A DNA stretch of 22,669 nt from Flavipsychrobacter stenotrophus (GTDB taxonomy: Bacteria > Bacteroidota > Bacteroidia > Chitinophagales > Chitinophagaceae): positions 1 to 22,669 of the forward strand of contig CANCOG010000015.1 in the NCBI GenBank assembly GCA_947379685.1, read 5' to 3'. Positions 15,858 through 22,669 of this stretch are shown piece after piece. Position 1 is the stretch's first letter. Each line of letters opens with the position of its first letter. The position numbers and the translations under genes are program-made. The notes under the pieces were generated by a model that was not told the origin of the DNA, did no database searches, and saw nothing but the letters and a program-made list of their open reading frames with translations.

Positions 15858-18800
15858 TTATTCTTCTTCACCGGCTGGTCCTTGCTTCTGACTCAGCAAT
15901 TCCTTGATCTTTGGTTCAAGGGCCTGCATTTTCTGAGCAATTGACTTAGCATAGGTTGAATCTCCTGATATGTAGGCAATTTGTGCAAGCGACTGCATTA
16001 CCTGGAATTGCTGCTTAACATCAAATCCCATTGCATCTTTCGAATCACCCAAAGAGCCAACCCAGTTCAGATCGTCTTCGGAGTTGCGAATTATCTTCTT
16101 GGTCAACGCCTGTCCCTTATCTACTGCACCTGCCTGGTAATACGCTGCTGCAATGAAGTAAGCAGTATAGTCGTAGTAGTAAGAGTGCTCAGTGATACCC
16201 TGCATTACTTTGTCCAGCAACTTTATTGCCTTGTCTTTCTTGCCTTCTGCTGAGAGCATATTGGCAATAGAAGATGCATCCATACGCAGCGTAACAAATT
16301 CGTGACGGTTTGGCTCATCGAAGTAAACGTCGTTGCGTTCGCCACCACCCCACTTATAGTTCATGAACAGATCGTAGCTTTTTTCGCTATTGATAGTACC
16401 CAGAATCTGTTGCCTGATCTTCACAGAATCAACATATTTGTATGGCATCAGGCGATAAACAGTACCTTCCAACCTGAGGAAGTCACCTGTTCCACCATAG
16501 TCTCCCTGACGTAAGCCTGCATCAAAGTACAGTGGGCGTTTCCAGCCATCCCTTGCTACCGCAGCTATAATGTTAAGGATCGCCAGGTCACTCTTGTAAG
16601 CTGTCTCTTTAGGATAACCAAACTTCATTTCACTGATGATGTGTGAGGTATCGGCAGCAGTAGCCAAACCACGGGCAACCAATTCTTCCTTATTCGGTGT
16701 TGGAACGAAGAAGTTTCTGGTTGGCATATAGTTCATTTCGCCACCGCGCTGCAAATGCACCTTAGAATTAGGGTCATCACTGTTCATGAAATTACAGATA
16801 TCAATAAGACTGATATACTGATTCTTAGGAACCGGAACAGCCGGGTTATCATAGTACTGCATGAAGTTCTGACGATCGCCCATATATTGGTCTTTCTTCC
16901 ACATCATCGGAACAGCATCAGCGTCATTGATCCTGTAATTGAGCTGATCTACGTACCAGTCAATACCCAGCAAGCTCGTATTGATAATACGCACGTCCTT
17001 CCTGAAACCTTCAATTTCCTGAATATACCACAATGGATAGGTCTGGTTATCGCCGAAGGTAAACAGAACAGCATTTGGCGCACAGGCAGAAAGTGTGTTA
17101 AAAGCGACGTCGCGGGCCAATGTCTTATGAGAACGATCGTGATCGGCCCACTCCACTTTAGCCATGAATGCAGGAACTGCAACCAGGCAAATAGCGGTTG
17201 CCGCATAAATACCTGCACTGCCTTTCACTACTTTCTGAATCCATTCATTGGCCATTAACACACCCAAACCAATCCAGATTGCAAATGTATAGGTACAACC
17301 AGCAAATGCGTAGTCACGCTCACGTGGTTGTAATGGATTCATATTCAGGAATATACCAATAGCAATACCAGTGAAGAAAAACAGCGTTAATACCACATAA
17401 CCATCTTTCTTGTTACGGTTAAACTGGTAAATGAGGCCCATAACGCCCAAGATGAACGGCAACAGGTAGAGTTTGTTGTGTGCATCGTTACGGGTATAAC
17501 CCTCTCCCATGCTTTCAGTATCACCAAGACCACGTATATTATTGTCAATTAATCCAATACCAGATATCCAGTTACCTCTCTGCGGATCCAGCTGGCCTTC
17601 CATATCATTCTGACGGCCTGCGAAGTTCCACATGAAGAAGCGCCACCACATCCAGTTCATCTGGTAACCAAAGAAATACTTCATATTATCACCAGCCGTA
17701 GGTTCCTGACCATCAGCCAGGTTGAGCATGCTCTTATAGAAGTTTACGTGGTTACCTTCCTGGTCCCAAACACGTGGGAAGAAGTGTGTCTGATCAGATT
17801 CGTACTGAGGAACTTTCTTGGTACCTACTTTCTTATAATAATCTTTGCCGTTCTGCTTTACCTGAGCATATAAATTGCCCGATGTATCTAGTTCGTTATA
17901 CCTGCTGGTAAAATATGGGCCAAAGAAAATAGGCTGCTGACCGAACTGTTCGCGATTCACATAATCGAGGAAGCTGATCGGGTTATCAGGATTGGTCATA
18001 TCAATTGGCACATCGGCCCTTGACCTGATGATTGCAGGCAGGTAGCTTGAGTAACCAATAATGATGAATATAGTACATAAGATAGCAGTATGCAGAGGCA
18101 CATTGCCTTTTTTCTTTGCAAATGTCAAAGAGAATATAAGCAGACCAATAAGGATCAACAAGAATACGATAGCACCAACATCAAATGGCAAACCAAAACC
18201 GTTGGTGAAAATGATATCGAACTTTGAAGCAAGCTTTGGTATATATTGAATAACACCAAACTGGCAGAAAGCCAGAATAGCAACACCAGCTAAGAATGCG
18301 AAAAATGTACCTTTCACGGTTGTCTCGTAACGCCTGAAATAGTACACCATTGCAAGCGTTGGAATGGTAAGCAAGTTAAGGAGATGGACACACACAGAAA
18401 GACCTATCATAAATGAGATAAGTACTAACCAGCGGTCAGCGTGCTTATTATCGGCCACATCATCCCACTTAAGAACTGCCCAGAATGTGATAGCAGTGAA
18501 GAAAGAAGATGTTGCATAAACTTCCGCTTCTACTGCGGAGAACCAAAAAGTATCAGAGAAAGTATAAGCTAAAGCACCAACAAGGCCTGCACCAATTATG
18601 AGGGCAGTCTGATTGGAATCTGGTTCACCTTTGCCGACGCCTAATAATCTCTTCGCAAAATGTGTAATTGTCCAGAACAGGAATAAGATCGTAAGCGCAC
18701 TATTTACAGCAGAAAGTGAGTTAATTGCAAAGGCTGCCGTTGTAGATGGCCCTCCCGTTAATGCATTACCTCCGGAAAATATTGCAAAAAACCTTTGCAA

Positions 18801-18974
18801 GAGCATAAAAAACGGAGCACCCGGAGAGTGACCCACCTCTAGTTTATAGGCACAGGAAAGAAACTCACCACAGTCCCAAAAGCTCACGGTTGGCTCCATT
18901 GTGCTTAAATAGACAAAAAGCGCTATGCCCATGGTTACCCAACCGGTAATGTTATTGACTTTACGATAGTTCAT
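15858..18974 (-). CDS. DUF2723 / GT117 family membrane glycosyltransferase (protein O-mannosyltransferase-like)
   Basis: This large integral membrane protein of 1,038 residues belongs to the family of TMEM260, a eukaryotic protein O-mannosyltransferase, and of GT117 enzymes common in Bacteroidota. They are thought to transfer a sugar from a lipid carrier to exported proteins. The N-terminus carries the family core WDCGEF with acidic D34 and E37, then GHSPGAPFF. About ten or more hydrophobic segments follow through residue ~600, including the conserved NPLQPRERDYAFAG near residue 550. The C-terminal 400 residues are soluble, with helical TPR-like stretches near the end (EGKKDKAIKLLDKV, AVDKGQALTKKI). 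The 18974 start sits about 16 nt after a predicted transcription start. The gene is monocistronic, with its own terminator. A role in glycosylating T9SS cargo is inference; the acceptor is unknown. Confidence 0.88.
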   Translation of the reverse strand: MNYRKVNNITGWVTMGIALFVYLSTMEPTVSFWDCGEFLSCAYKLEVGHSPGAPFFMLLQRFFAIFSGGNALTGGPSTTAAFAINSLSAVNSALTILFLFWTITHFAKRLLGVGKGEPDSNQTALIIGAGLVGALAYTFSDTFWFSAVEAEVYATSSFFTAITFWAVLKWDDVADNKHADRWLVLISFMIGLSVCVHLLNLLTIPTLAMVYYFRRYETTVKGTFFAFLAGVAILAFCQFGVIQYIPKLASKFDIIFTNGFGLPFDVGAIVFLLILIGLLIFSLTFAKKKGNVPLHTAILCTIFIIIGYSSYLPAIIRSRADVPIDMTNPDNPISFLDYVNREQFGQQPIFFGPYFTSRYNELDTSGNLYAQVKQNGKDYYKKVGTKKVPQYESDQTHFFPRVWDQEGNHVNFYKSMLNLADGQEPTAGDNMKYFFGYQMNWMWWRFFMWNFAGRQNDMEGQLDPQRGNWISGIGLIDNNIRGLGDTESMGEGYTRNDAHNKLYLLPFILGVMGLIYQFNRNKKDGYVVLTLFFFTGIAIGIFLNMNPLQPRERDYAFAGCTYTFAIWIGLGVLMANEWIQKVVKGSAGIYAATAICLVAVPAFMAKVEWADHDRSHKTLARDVAFNTLSACAPNAVLFTFGDNQTYPLWYIQEIEGFRKDVRIINTSLLGIDWYVDQLNYRINDADAVPMMWKKDQYMGDRQNFMQYYDNPAVPVPKNQYISLIDICNFMNSDDPNSKVHLQRGGEMNYMPTRNFFVPTPNKEELVARGLATAADTSHIISEMKFGYPKETAYKSDLAILNIIAAVARDGWKRPLYFDAGLRQGDYGGTGDFLRLEGTVYRLMPYKYVDSVKIRQQILGTINSEKSYDLFMNYKWGGGERNDVYFDEPNRHEFVTLRMDASSIANMLSAEGKKDKAIKLLDKVMQGITEHSYYYDYTAYFIAAAYYQAGAVDKGQALTKKIIRNSEDDLNWVGSLGDSKDAMGFDVKQQFQVMQSLAQIAYISGDSTYAKSIAQKMQALEPKIKELLSQKQGPAGEEE

Positions 18975-18995
18975 GATATATAATTAGAAAGGAGA

Positions 18996-19024
18996 CAAAA
19001 ATAGTAAAAGTTAGCAGTTATCAA
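18996..19024 (-). promoter_or_regulatory. Bacteroidota-type promoter of the GT117 gene
   Basis: On the minus strand TTG (+ strand 19022-19024) is followed after 18 nt by TATTTTTG (18996-19003), an exact match to the TAnnTTTG box of Bacteroidota primary sigma promoters. The predicted leader is about 15 nt. A small dyad AGCCAAATGGCT (19033-19044) lies just upstream and could be a regulator site. I see nothing else in 18975-19198. Confidence 0.5.
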
Positions 19025-19198
19025 TTTAAGTTAGCCAAATGGCTGAAATATTTTTAAGAATTAGGCACTAAAATAAGGTAGCGGCCCATATATTACCCTG
19101 TTATGAAATGTTAAATTCAGCTTGCACTAATATGGTTTTAATGAAATTGGCTCACTTTTTGCGGTTGCGAGGCTTTTAATTTAGGTTTTCAAGAGATT

Positions 19199-19777
19199 CT
19201 ATACCAACAAATTTTCAGGATTTACCAATTGCAATGGCTCAATTATTTCCGCCAATTTGACTTGTTGAATGTTCAAAACCTTAGCCTGAATCTTTTCCGC
19301 ATCACTTTCATAGGAACCTGTTTTGATATACCACATATAATCGAACTCCATAAATTCAGGTAGCAGGGATGGGTTTTCGACCGTCTGTTCGGTAAAAAGG
19401 TCGGGTGACTCAACAATGGCCTCAGCTTTTAGCTTATATAACAAATGGCGAAAGTTACTATTTGGCAACTGAAACTGAAAAACTGGCATATGATAGGTTA
19501 ATTCCTTTTTCTTTGTTGCATTCTTCTTCTTTGTTCCTGCATCTTCAGGTTTGGGCAATAACTCAACTGCCTTCTTACCTTTTGTAGTTTTCCTGGCGGA
19601 CGTATCTTCGACTACCAATACAGAAGTCATCTCCGGCTCGCAAATAAAATTATACCCGAAATACTTGTTGATCAGCCAGCATAACCTATAAGCGGGCTCG
19701 CTACAAACAATACCTATAAGCATAGAGTCTTCATAAAACTCATACTCCATTGCAGTGCCATTCAATTCTACACCCAT
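19199..19777 (-). CDS. IPExxxVDY family protein
   Basis: This is a Bacteroidota-specific protein of unknown function, 192 residues. The defining motif appears as LPEFMEFDY (139-147), a conservative form of IPExxxVDY. The N-terminal part (about 12-47) has the family pattern of a short acidic start, then IGIVCSEPAYRLCWLINKYFGYNF. Residues 60-92 form a lysine- and threonine-rich charged linker that looks like a disordered insert. After it come a beta-like HMPVFQFQLP segment and then the motif. There is no signal peptide or membrane segment, so the protein is probably cytosolic. An alternative start is M10 at 19750. The family's usual genomic partners are not visible here; this gene lies between the GT117 gene and the arsenic operon on the same strand, with its own upstream gap. 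The family call rests on the motif and overall shape. Confidence 0.75.
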   Translation of the reverse strand: MGVELNGTAMEYEFYEDSMLIGIVCSEPAYRLCWLINKYFGYNFICEPEMTSVLVVEDTSARKTTKGKKAVELLPKPEDAGTKKKNATKKKELTYHMPVFQFQLPNSNFRHLLYKLKAEAIVESPDLFTEQTVENPSLLPEFMEFDYMWYIKTGSYESDAEKIQAKVLNIQQVKLAEIIEPLQLVNPENLLV

Positions 19778-19903
19778 ATCCTAAATTACGGTGGTAAAGA
19801 TAGCATAACCGAAATAGTGAGAGAAAGAGATTAACCATAATTAACCCAATTAAGCGATGTATTTTGACACTATTAGTGAGATTGGCAATAACCACACAAG
19901 AAA

Positions 19904-19924
19904 GGCCGGTCAATGTTGCCGGCC
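19904..19924 (-). terminator. Intrinsic terminator of the arsenic/metallophosphoesterase operon
   Basis: On the minus strand GGCCGG pairs with CCGGCC around a 9-nt loop and is followed by TTTCTT. It begins 25 nt after the metallophosphoesterase stop codon. An outer near-perfect inverted repeat (19870-19879 with 19931-19940, 9 of 10 positions) encloses it and could extend the structure. Confidence 0.7.
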
Positions 19925-19949
19925 AAATAATCACTATTAGAATTGTAAT

Positions 19950-20723
19950 TTAATACCCCATCCTCAACATGTCCGCATACTCATTCGGCAGCGGACTTGC
20001 CTCCACAGCCAATGCGGCCTGTTCAACGTCGTAGGGAACACGGATAAACTCAACTCGTAGGTAATCATTTTTTGATATTCCAGCTGTTTCGTCAATTTCG
20101 AGCATAACATAGCATGCAGCAGGACTCCCATCCTTGGGCTTGCCTACTGAACCTATATTAATAGCGTGATAAAAATGGGAAGTACCATCTGCTTCTTCCA
20201 CCAACTGTCGATGATAAGGCTTGTGGGTATGTCCGAAACACATGATATCTGCGTTTGCGTCCTTCATAATTCGCAGCATGCTTTTTTCGTCTCTGTCTTC
20301 AAACAGGTATTCGTTTATTTTCCTTGGGCTGCCATGTACCAGCAATAAATTAAGGTGATCTTCATTTAACTGAAACTCCAAACGGATGTGGGCAGGAAGG
20401 GTACGCAGGTACTTTCTTTCTTCTTCCCCTACAATACTATTGGTGTAGGAGATAGATATTTTCCCCATAGCCTTATCGGTATCGGTTTTGTAGGCGCAAC
20501 CACATTCGTCAATTCCCCTGCCGATCCCAAAGTCATAGTTACCGGCAATGGTGGGTATGCCTCTGCGACGAATCTCATTTATTACCTCATTGGGCCACAC
20601 ATTATACCCAACCAGGTCGCCGAGGCAATAAATAGCATCGGGCTTCTGCTGGTCCAAATTTGCCAGTACTGCCTGAAGTGCCGGCAGGTTTGCATGTATA
20701 TCGCTGAATAAAGCAATTTTCAT
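19950..20723 (-). CDS. Metallophosphoesterase, last gene of the ars operon
   Basis: This 257-residue calcineurin-like phosphoesterase has a two-metal active site. The metal ligand motifs are complete: DIHAN with D8 and H10, LGDLVGY with D36, GNYD with N62, LVHGSP with H130, and FGHTHKPY with H165 and H167. The usual GNHD/E motif is GNYD here, so the catalytic His is replaced by Tyr. A CGC pair (C74, C76) follows closely, in IDECGCAYKT. There is no signal peptide, so it is cytosolic. The ATG at 20723 is separated from the aquaporin stop by only 1 nt, which implies translational coupling and shared control with the arsenic genes. The substrate is unknown; nucleotide, phosphodiester or arsenate-ester hydrolysis are possibilities. 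The family is certain, the role in arsenic biology is inference. Confidence 0.88.
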   Translation of the reverse strand: MKIALFSDIHANLPALQAVLANLDQQKPDAIYCLGDLVGYNVWPNEVINEIRRRGIPTIAGNYDFGIGRGIDECGCAYKTDTDKAMGKISISYTNSIVGEEERKYLRTLPAHIRLEFQLNEDHLNLLLVHGSPRKINEYLFEDRDEKSMLRIMKDANADIMCFGHTHKPYHRQLVEEADGTSHFYHAINIGSVGKPKDGSPAACYVMLEIDETAGISKNDYLRVEFIRVPYDVEQAALAVEASPLPNEYADMLRMGY

Positions 20724-20724
20724 A

Positions 20725-21366
20725 TTACTTGTTGTTTATAAATTTCCAAATGGGTATTGCCACCACTGCCCCTATTATGGGCGCGGTTAAATAAATCCAC
20801 AAATGTTCGATATGACCGGAAATAAGTGCCGGGGCAACGGATCTAGCCGGGTTCATAGAAGCACCACAAACCGGGCCTGCGAACATTGCTTCCAGCGCAA
20901 CTACCGACCCAATTGCAAGGCCGGCAAACATGCCCTGTTCCTTACTACCGGTCGCCACATTAATAATGACCAGCATAAGAAAGAAGGTAAGGATGACCTC
21001 CATTACAAATGACTGCAGATCGGTTCCGGCAGGCAGCGTTGCGCCCAAAAACTGGTCGGCAGGAAACATCAGCTTCAATGTACCACTCGCAAGCAAGGCC
21101 CCAATACATTGACTGAGGATATAAGGAGCAAGGTCCCTTATCGGGAACTTTCCTGCTACTGTAAATGCTATGCTGACCGCCGGGTTAAAATGGGCTCCCG
21201 ACACCTCACCAAATGTATAGATCAGACTCATGACAATGAGACCAAAGGTGATGGCAATGCCCCCATGGGTTATTGCCCCGCCCGAAAAATGATCGATGAC
21301 CACTGCTCCGGTTCCTGCAAACACAAGGGCATAGGTGCCTAATAGTTCCGCTAAGTATTTTCTCAT
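20725..21366 (-). CDS. aqpN: Aquaporin of the bacterial NIP-like (AqpN) type, arsenite channel
   Basis: This MIP-family channel of 213 residues has six membrane segments and two NPA half-helices: HFNPAVS (NPA at 61-63) and SMNPARS (NPA at 172-174). The flanking patterns AELLGTYALVFAGTGAVV, GEVSGAHFNPAV and AGPVCGASMNPARS resemble plant nodulin-26-like proteins and their bacterial AqpN relatives more than AqpZ. By motif alignment the selectivity filter reads F41, A160, A169, R175, so the filter His typical of water-only channels is absent. That fits a pore for uncharged solutes such as As(OH)3. The gene lies 6 nt downstream of arsM and 1 nt upstream of the phosphoesterase, so arsenite or methylarsenite exit down a gradient is the likely role. 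The alternative is a general glycerol or boric acid channel. The symbol is by analogy. Confidence 0.87.
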   Translation of the reverse strand: MRKYLAELLGTYALVFAGTGAVVIDHFSGGAITHGGIAITFGLIVMSLIYTFGEVSGAHFNPAVSIAFTVAGKFPIRDLAPYILSQCIGALLASGTLKLMFPADQFLGATLPAGTDLQSFVMEVILTFFLMLVIINVATGSKEQGMFAGLAIGSVVALEAMFAGPVCGASMNPARSVAPALISGHIEHLWIYLTAPIIGAVVAIPIWKFINNK

Positions 21367-21372
21367 ATAATT

Positions 21373-22212
21373 TTAGTTACAGCAATCCGGACCGCAGCAA
21401 GCAGCAGGTTTTTGGGCAAATACTGTAACACTGAAGATACCAAGTCCGCTTTCTTTAAATGCTGCTACCTCGTCAGCCGATAAATATGCTGTCAATATAT
21501 CATCAGGAATTACAATTGCCTTTTCCTTTTGAACCTGTACTTGTTTGAATCCTGCCTCGTTTACGAGTCCAAGATATTCATTTTTTTGAATTGCACCGGA
21601 AATACAGCCTGCATACATTTCGGCAGCATGCTTTAGCTTTTCGGGTAACTGCCCAACCAATACCACATCAGAAATGCTGAAATGCCCACCTGGCTTCAAT
21701 ACCCGGAATATTTCTGAAATTACTTTTTGTTTGTCAGGTACCAGGTTAAGTACGCAATTACTTACTACTACATCGGCAACATTTGCCGTAACTGGCATTT
21801 TTTCGATGTCTCCAAACCGGAACTCAACATTATTGTAGCCAAGCTTTTCAACATTGGCACGTGCTTTATCTATCATGGCCTCGGTGAAATCAATACCTAT
21901 TACCCTACCCTTCTCACCGACCAATGCTCTGGCAATAAAACAATCATTGCCCGCTCCGCTGCCCAGGTCTATCACAGTGTTGCCTTCCTTTATTTGGGCA
22001 AACTCAGTTGGCAGACCGCAACCCAGGCCCAGGTCGGCATCGGCGTTATAACCTTCGAGGCGCGTGTAGTCATCGCTCATAATATTATACACTTCGGTAC
22101 TGCAACCGCCCGAGCCACAGCAAGAGCTCATATTGGTGTCTTTATCCTGTAAGGCTATTTCGCTGTATTTCTGCCTTACTAATTCTTTAAGATCCTGTGA
22201 TGTAGTTTCCAT
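21373..22212 (-). CDS. arsM: Arsenite S-adenosylmethionine methyltransferase
   Basis: This cytosolic enzyme methylates As(III) with S-adenosylmethionine to mono-, di- and possibly trimethyl arsenicals. The 279 residues carry SAM motif I DLGSGAGND (82-90), the acidic GIDFTEAM (106-113) and the post-motif VLKPGG (171-176). The As-binding cysteines fit C65 (LGLGCGLPT), C153 (VSNCVLNL) and C203 (AGCISGA). An N-terminal cluster with C31, C32 and C37 precedes them, and a cysteine-rich tail with C272, C273, C277 and C278 ends the protein. The start at 22212 gives the common N-terminus (LKELVRQKYSEIA). It heads the arsM-aquaporin-phosphoesterase transcript, with an ArsR-type dyad and a possible promoter just upstream. 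It is very probably a real ArsM rather than a related methyltransferase such as UbiE, because the cysteine set and ars context agree. Confidence 0.95.
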   Translation of the reverse strand: METTSQDLKELVRQKYSEIALQDKDTNMSSCCGSGGCSTEVYNIMSDDYTRLEGYNADADLGLGCGLPTEFAQIKEGNTVIDLGSGAGNDCFIARALVGEKGRVIGIDFTEAMIDKARANVEKLGYNNVEFRFGDIEKMPVTANVADVVVSNCVLNLVPDKQKVISEIFRVLKPGGHFSISDVVLVGQLPEKLKHAAEMYAGCISGAIQKNEYLGLVNEAGFKQVQVQKEKAIVIPDDILTAYLSADEVAAFKESGLGIFSVTVFAQKPAACCGPDCCN

Positions 22213-22248
22213 TCTTTTTTGTGTTTTTTAAAGGTTCAAAAATCTAAT

Positions 22249-22278
22249 TAAAATTATCAATTTATTGTAACATTGCAA
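22249..22278 (-). promoter_or_regulatory. Candidate promoter of arsM overlapping the operator
   Basis: On the minus strand a TTG (+ strand 22276-22278) lies 19 nt before TAATTTTA (22249-22256), one base off the TAnnTTTG box. The TTG is inside the operator core, so bound ArsR would block polymerase. The leader to the arsM ATG would be about 30 nt. The match is imperfect. Confidence 0.35.
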
Positions 22279-22284
22279 TATTAC
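22267..22284. promoter_or_regulatory. ArsR operator candidate between arsR and arsM
   Basis: GTAACATTGCAATATTAC is an 18-bp dyad, palindromic except at one symmetric pair of positions, with core ATTGCAAT. It lies 21 nt beyond the arsR stop and 54 nt upstream of the arsM start. Fourteen bases, ATTGCAATATTACG (22272-22285), recur upstream of arsR, which points to a regulator site used twice. Confidence 0.65.
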
Positions 22285-22305
22285 GTTCATGATTAGCAAA
22301 AAAAA

Positions 22306-22638
22306 TCAGCAACAGGAATTTCCGATAGCTGGTAAATCTGCAAAAAAGCTACTGAAATATACTTTATACTGTTCCCACACCGATGGGTTGATGCAATAGC
22401 AAACACTCGCCCCCTCCACAGTACCACGTATAAGACCTGCATTTTTTAATTCCTTCAGGTGCTGTGAAATGGTTGGCTGGGCTAACCCAAGTTCTTCTAC
22501 CAGGTCTCCGCAAATGCATGCATTGGTCAGGGTCAGTTTCCTAAGTATCGCAATCCTCGCCGGGTGTGCAATAGCTTTAGCCATTACCGCCAGTTCGTTA
22601 TCTTGTTTGGAAAATAGATCAGTTTTCGTAGCTCCCAT
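22306..22638 (-). CDS. arsR: ArsR-family arsenite-responsive transcriptional repressor
   Basis: This winged-helix repressor of 110 residues is expected to release DNA when As(III) binds. Residues 20-35 (AKAIAHPARIAILRKL) match the family entry helix. The recognition helix-turn-helix is about 48-68, with QPTISQHLKELKNAGL. The wing contains RGTVEGASVCYCI. Cysteine pairs lie at C41/C43 (NACICGDL, in the position of the classic ELCVCDL sensor motif), at C80/C82, and at the extreme C-terminus C109/C110. The gene reads toward arsM, with an operator-like dyad upstream of its start (22649-22664) and another after its stop. The distance from the arsR stop to the arsM ATG is 93 bp, so arsM probably has its own repressed promoter in addition to read-through. 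Confidence 0.92.
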   Translation of the reverse strand: MGATKTDLFSKQDNELAVMAKAIAHPARIAILRKLTLTNACICGDLVEELGLAQPTISQHLKELKNAGLIRGTVEGASVCYCINPSVWEQYKVYFSSFFADLPAIGNSCC

Positions 22639-22648
22639 TGTTCATTAT

Positions 22649-22664
22649 GTTATTGCAATATTAC
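22649..22664. promoter_or_regulatory. ArsR operator candidate upstream of arsR
   Basis: This site contains the palindrome TATTGCAATA and repeats exactly the 14 bases ATTGCAATATTACG (22652-22665) found upstream of arsM. It lies 11-26 nt before the arsR ATG at 22638, where bound protein would block initiation. That fits autoregulation. The promoter itself is cut by the window end. Confidence 0.6.
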
Positions 22665-22669
22665 GATGA

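Noticed and set aside
19870..19940. Direct and inverted CACTATTAG copies as mobile-element ends
   Set aside because: They flank only a terminator, are short, and no transposase or target duplication is present.

Overview
The window looks like a chromosomal segment from a Bacteroidota bacterium, probably near the Chitinophagales/Sphingobacteriales. The evidence is a giant surface protein with a C-terminal type IX secretion (T9SS) sorting domain, a DUF2723/GT117 membrane glycosyltransferase, an IPExxxVDY-family protein, weak Shine-Dalgarno signals and TAnnTTTG-like promoter boxes. I see no rRNA, tRNA, CRISPR array, insertion sequence or phage gene.

Region 1 (1-4052, + strand) holds housekeeping and redox genes. 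hemB (porphobilinogen synthase) and hemL (glutamate-1-semialdehyde aminomutase) carry out consecutive steps of C5-pathway tetrapyrrole synthesis. They are followed by an FAD-dependent geranylgeranyl-reductase-like oxidoreductase. The gaps between them carry hairpins, a repeat-like stretch and a 12-bp perfect palindrome.

Region 2 (4185-14272, - strand) is nearly all one gene for a secreted protein of about 3,320 residues. In order it has a signal peptide, six NHL blades, three Ig-plus-GEVED modules, one more Ig-like domain, 24 tandem BIG2-like repeats of about 78 residues, two Ig-like domains and a T9SS type A tail. A terminator follows it.

Region 3 (about 14280-15857) is an AT-rich island with two small membrane-protein genes of unknown function (+ strand). 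It then switches abruptly to a GC-rich stretch of about 320 bp with no convincing gene.

Region 4 (15798-19777, - strand) holds the GT117-type glycosyltransferase with its own promoter and terminator, and an IPExxxVDY-family gene. The terminator has nearly the same hairpin core as the one after the giant gene.

Region 5 (19904-22669, - strand) is a compact arsenic-resistance locus: arsR, arsM, an aquaporin of the bacterial NIP-like (AqpN) type, and a metallophosphoesterase that starts 1 nt after the aquaporin stop. A shared 14-bp ArsR-operator candidate lies upstream of arsR and again between arsR and arsM. The likely scheme is that ArsR senses As(III), ArsM methylates it and the channel lets arsenite or methylarsenite leave. 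The phosphoesterase role is unknown. No arsB, acr3 or arsC is visible, but the window ends just upstream of arsR.
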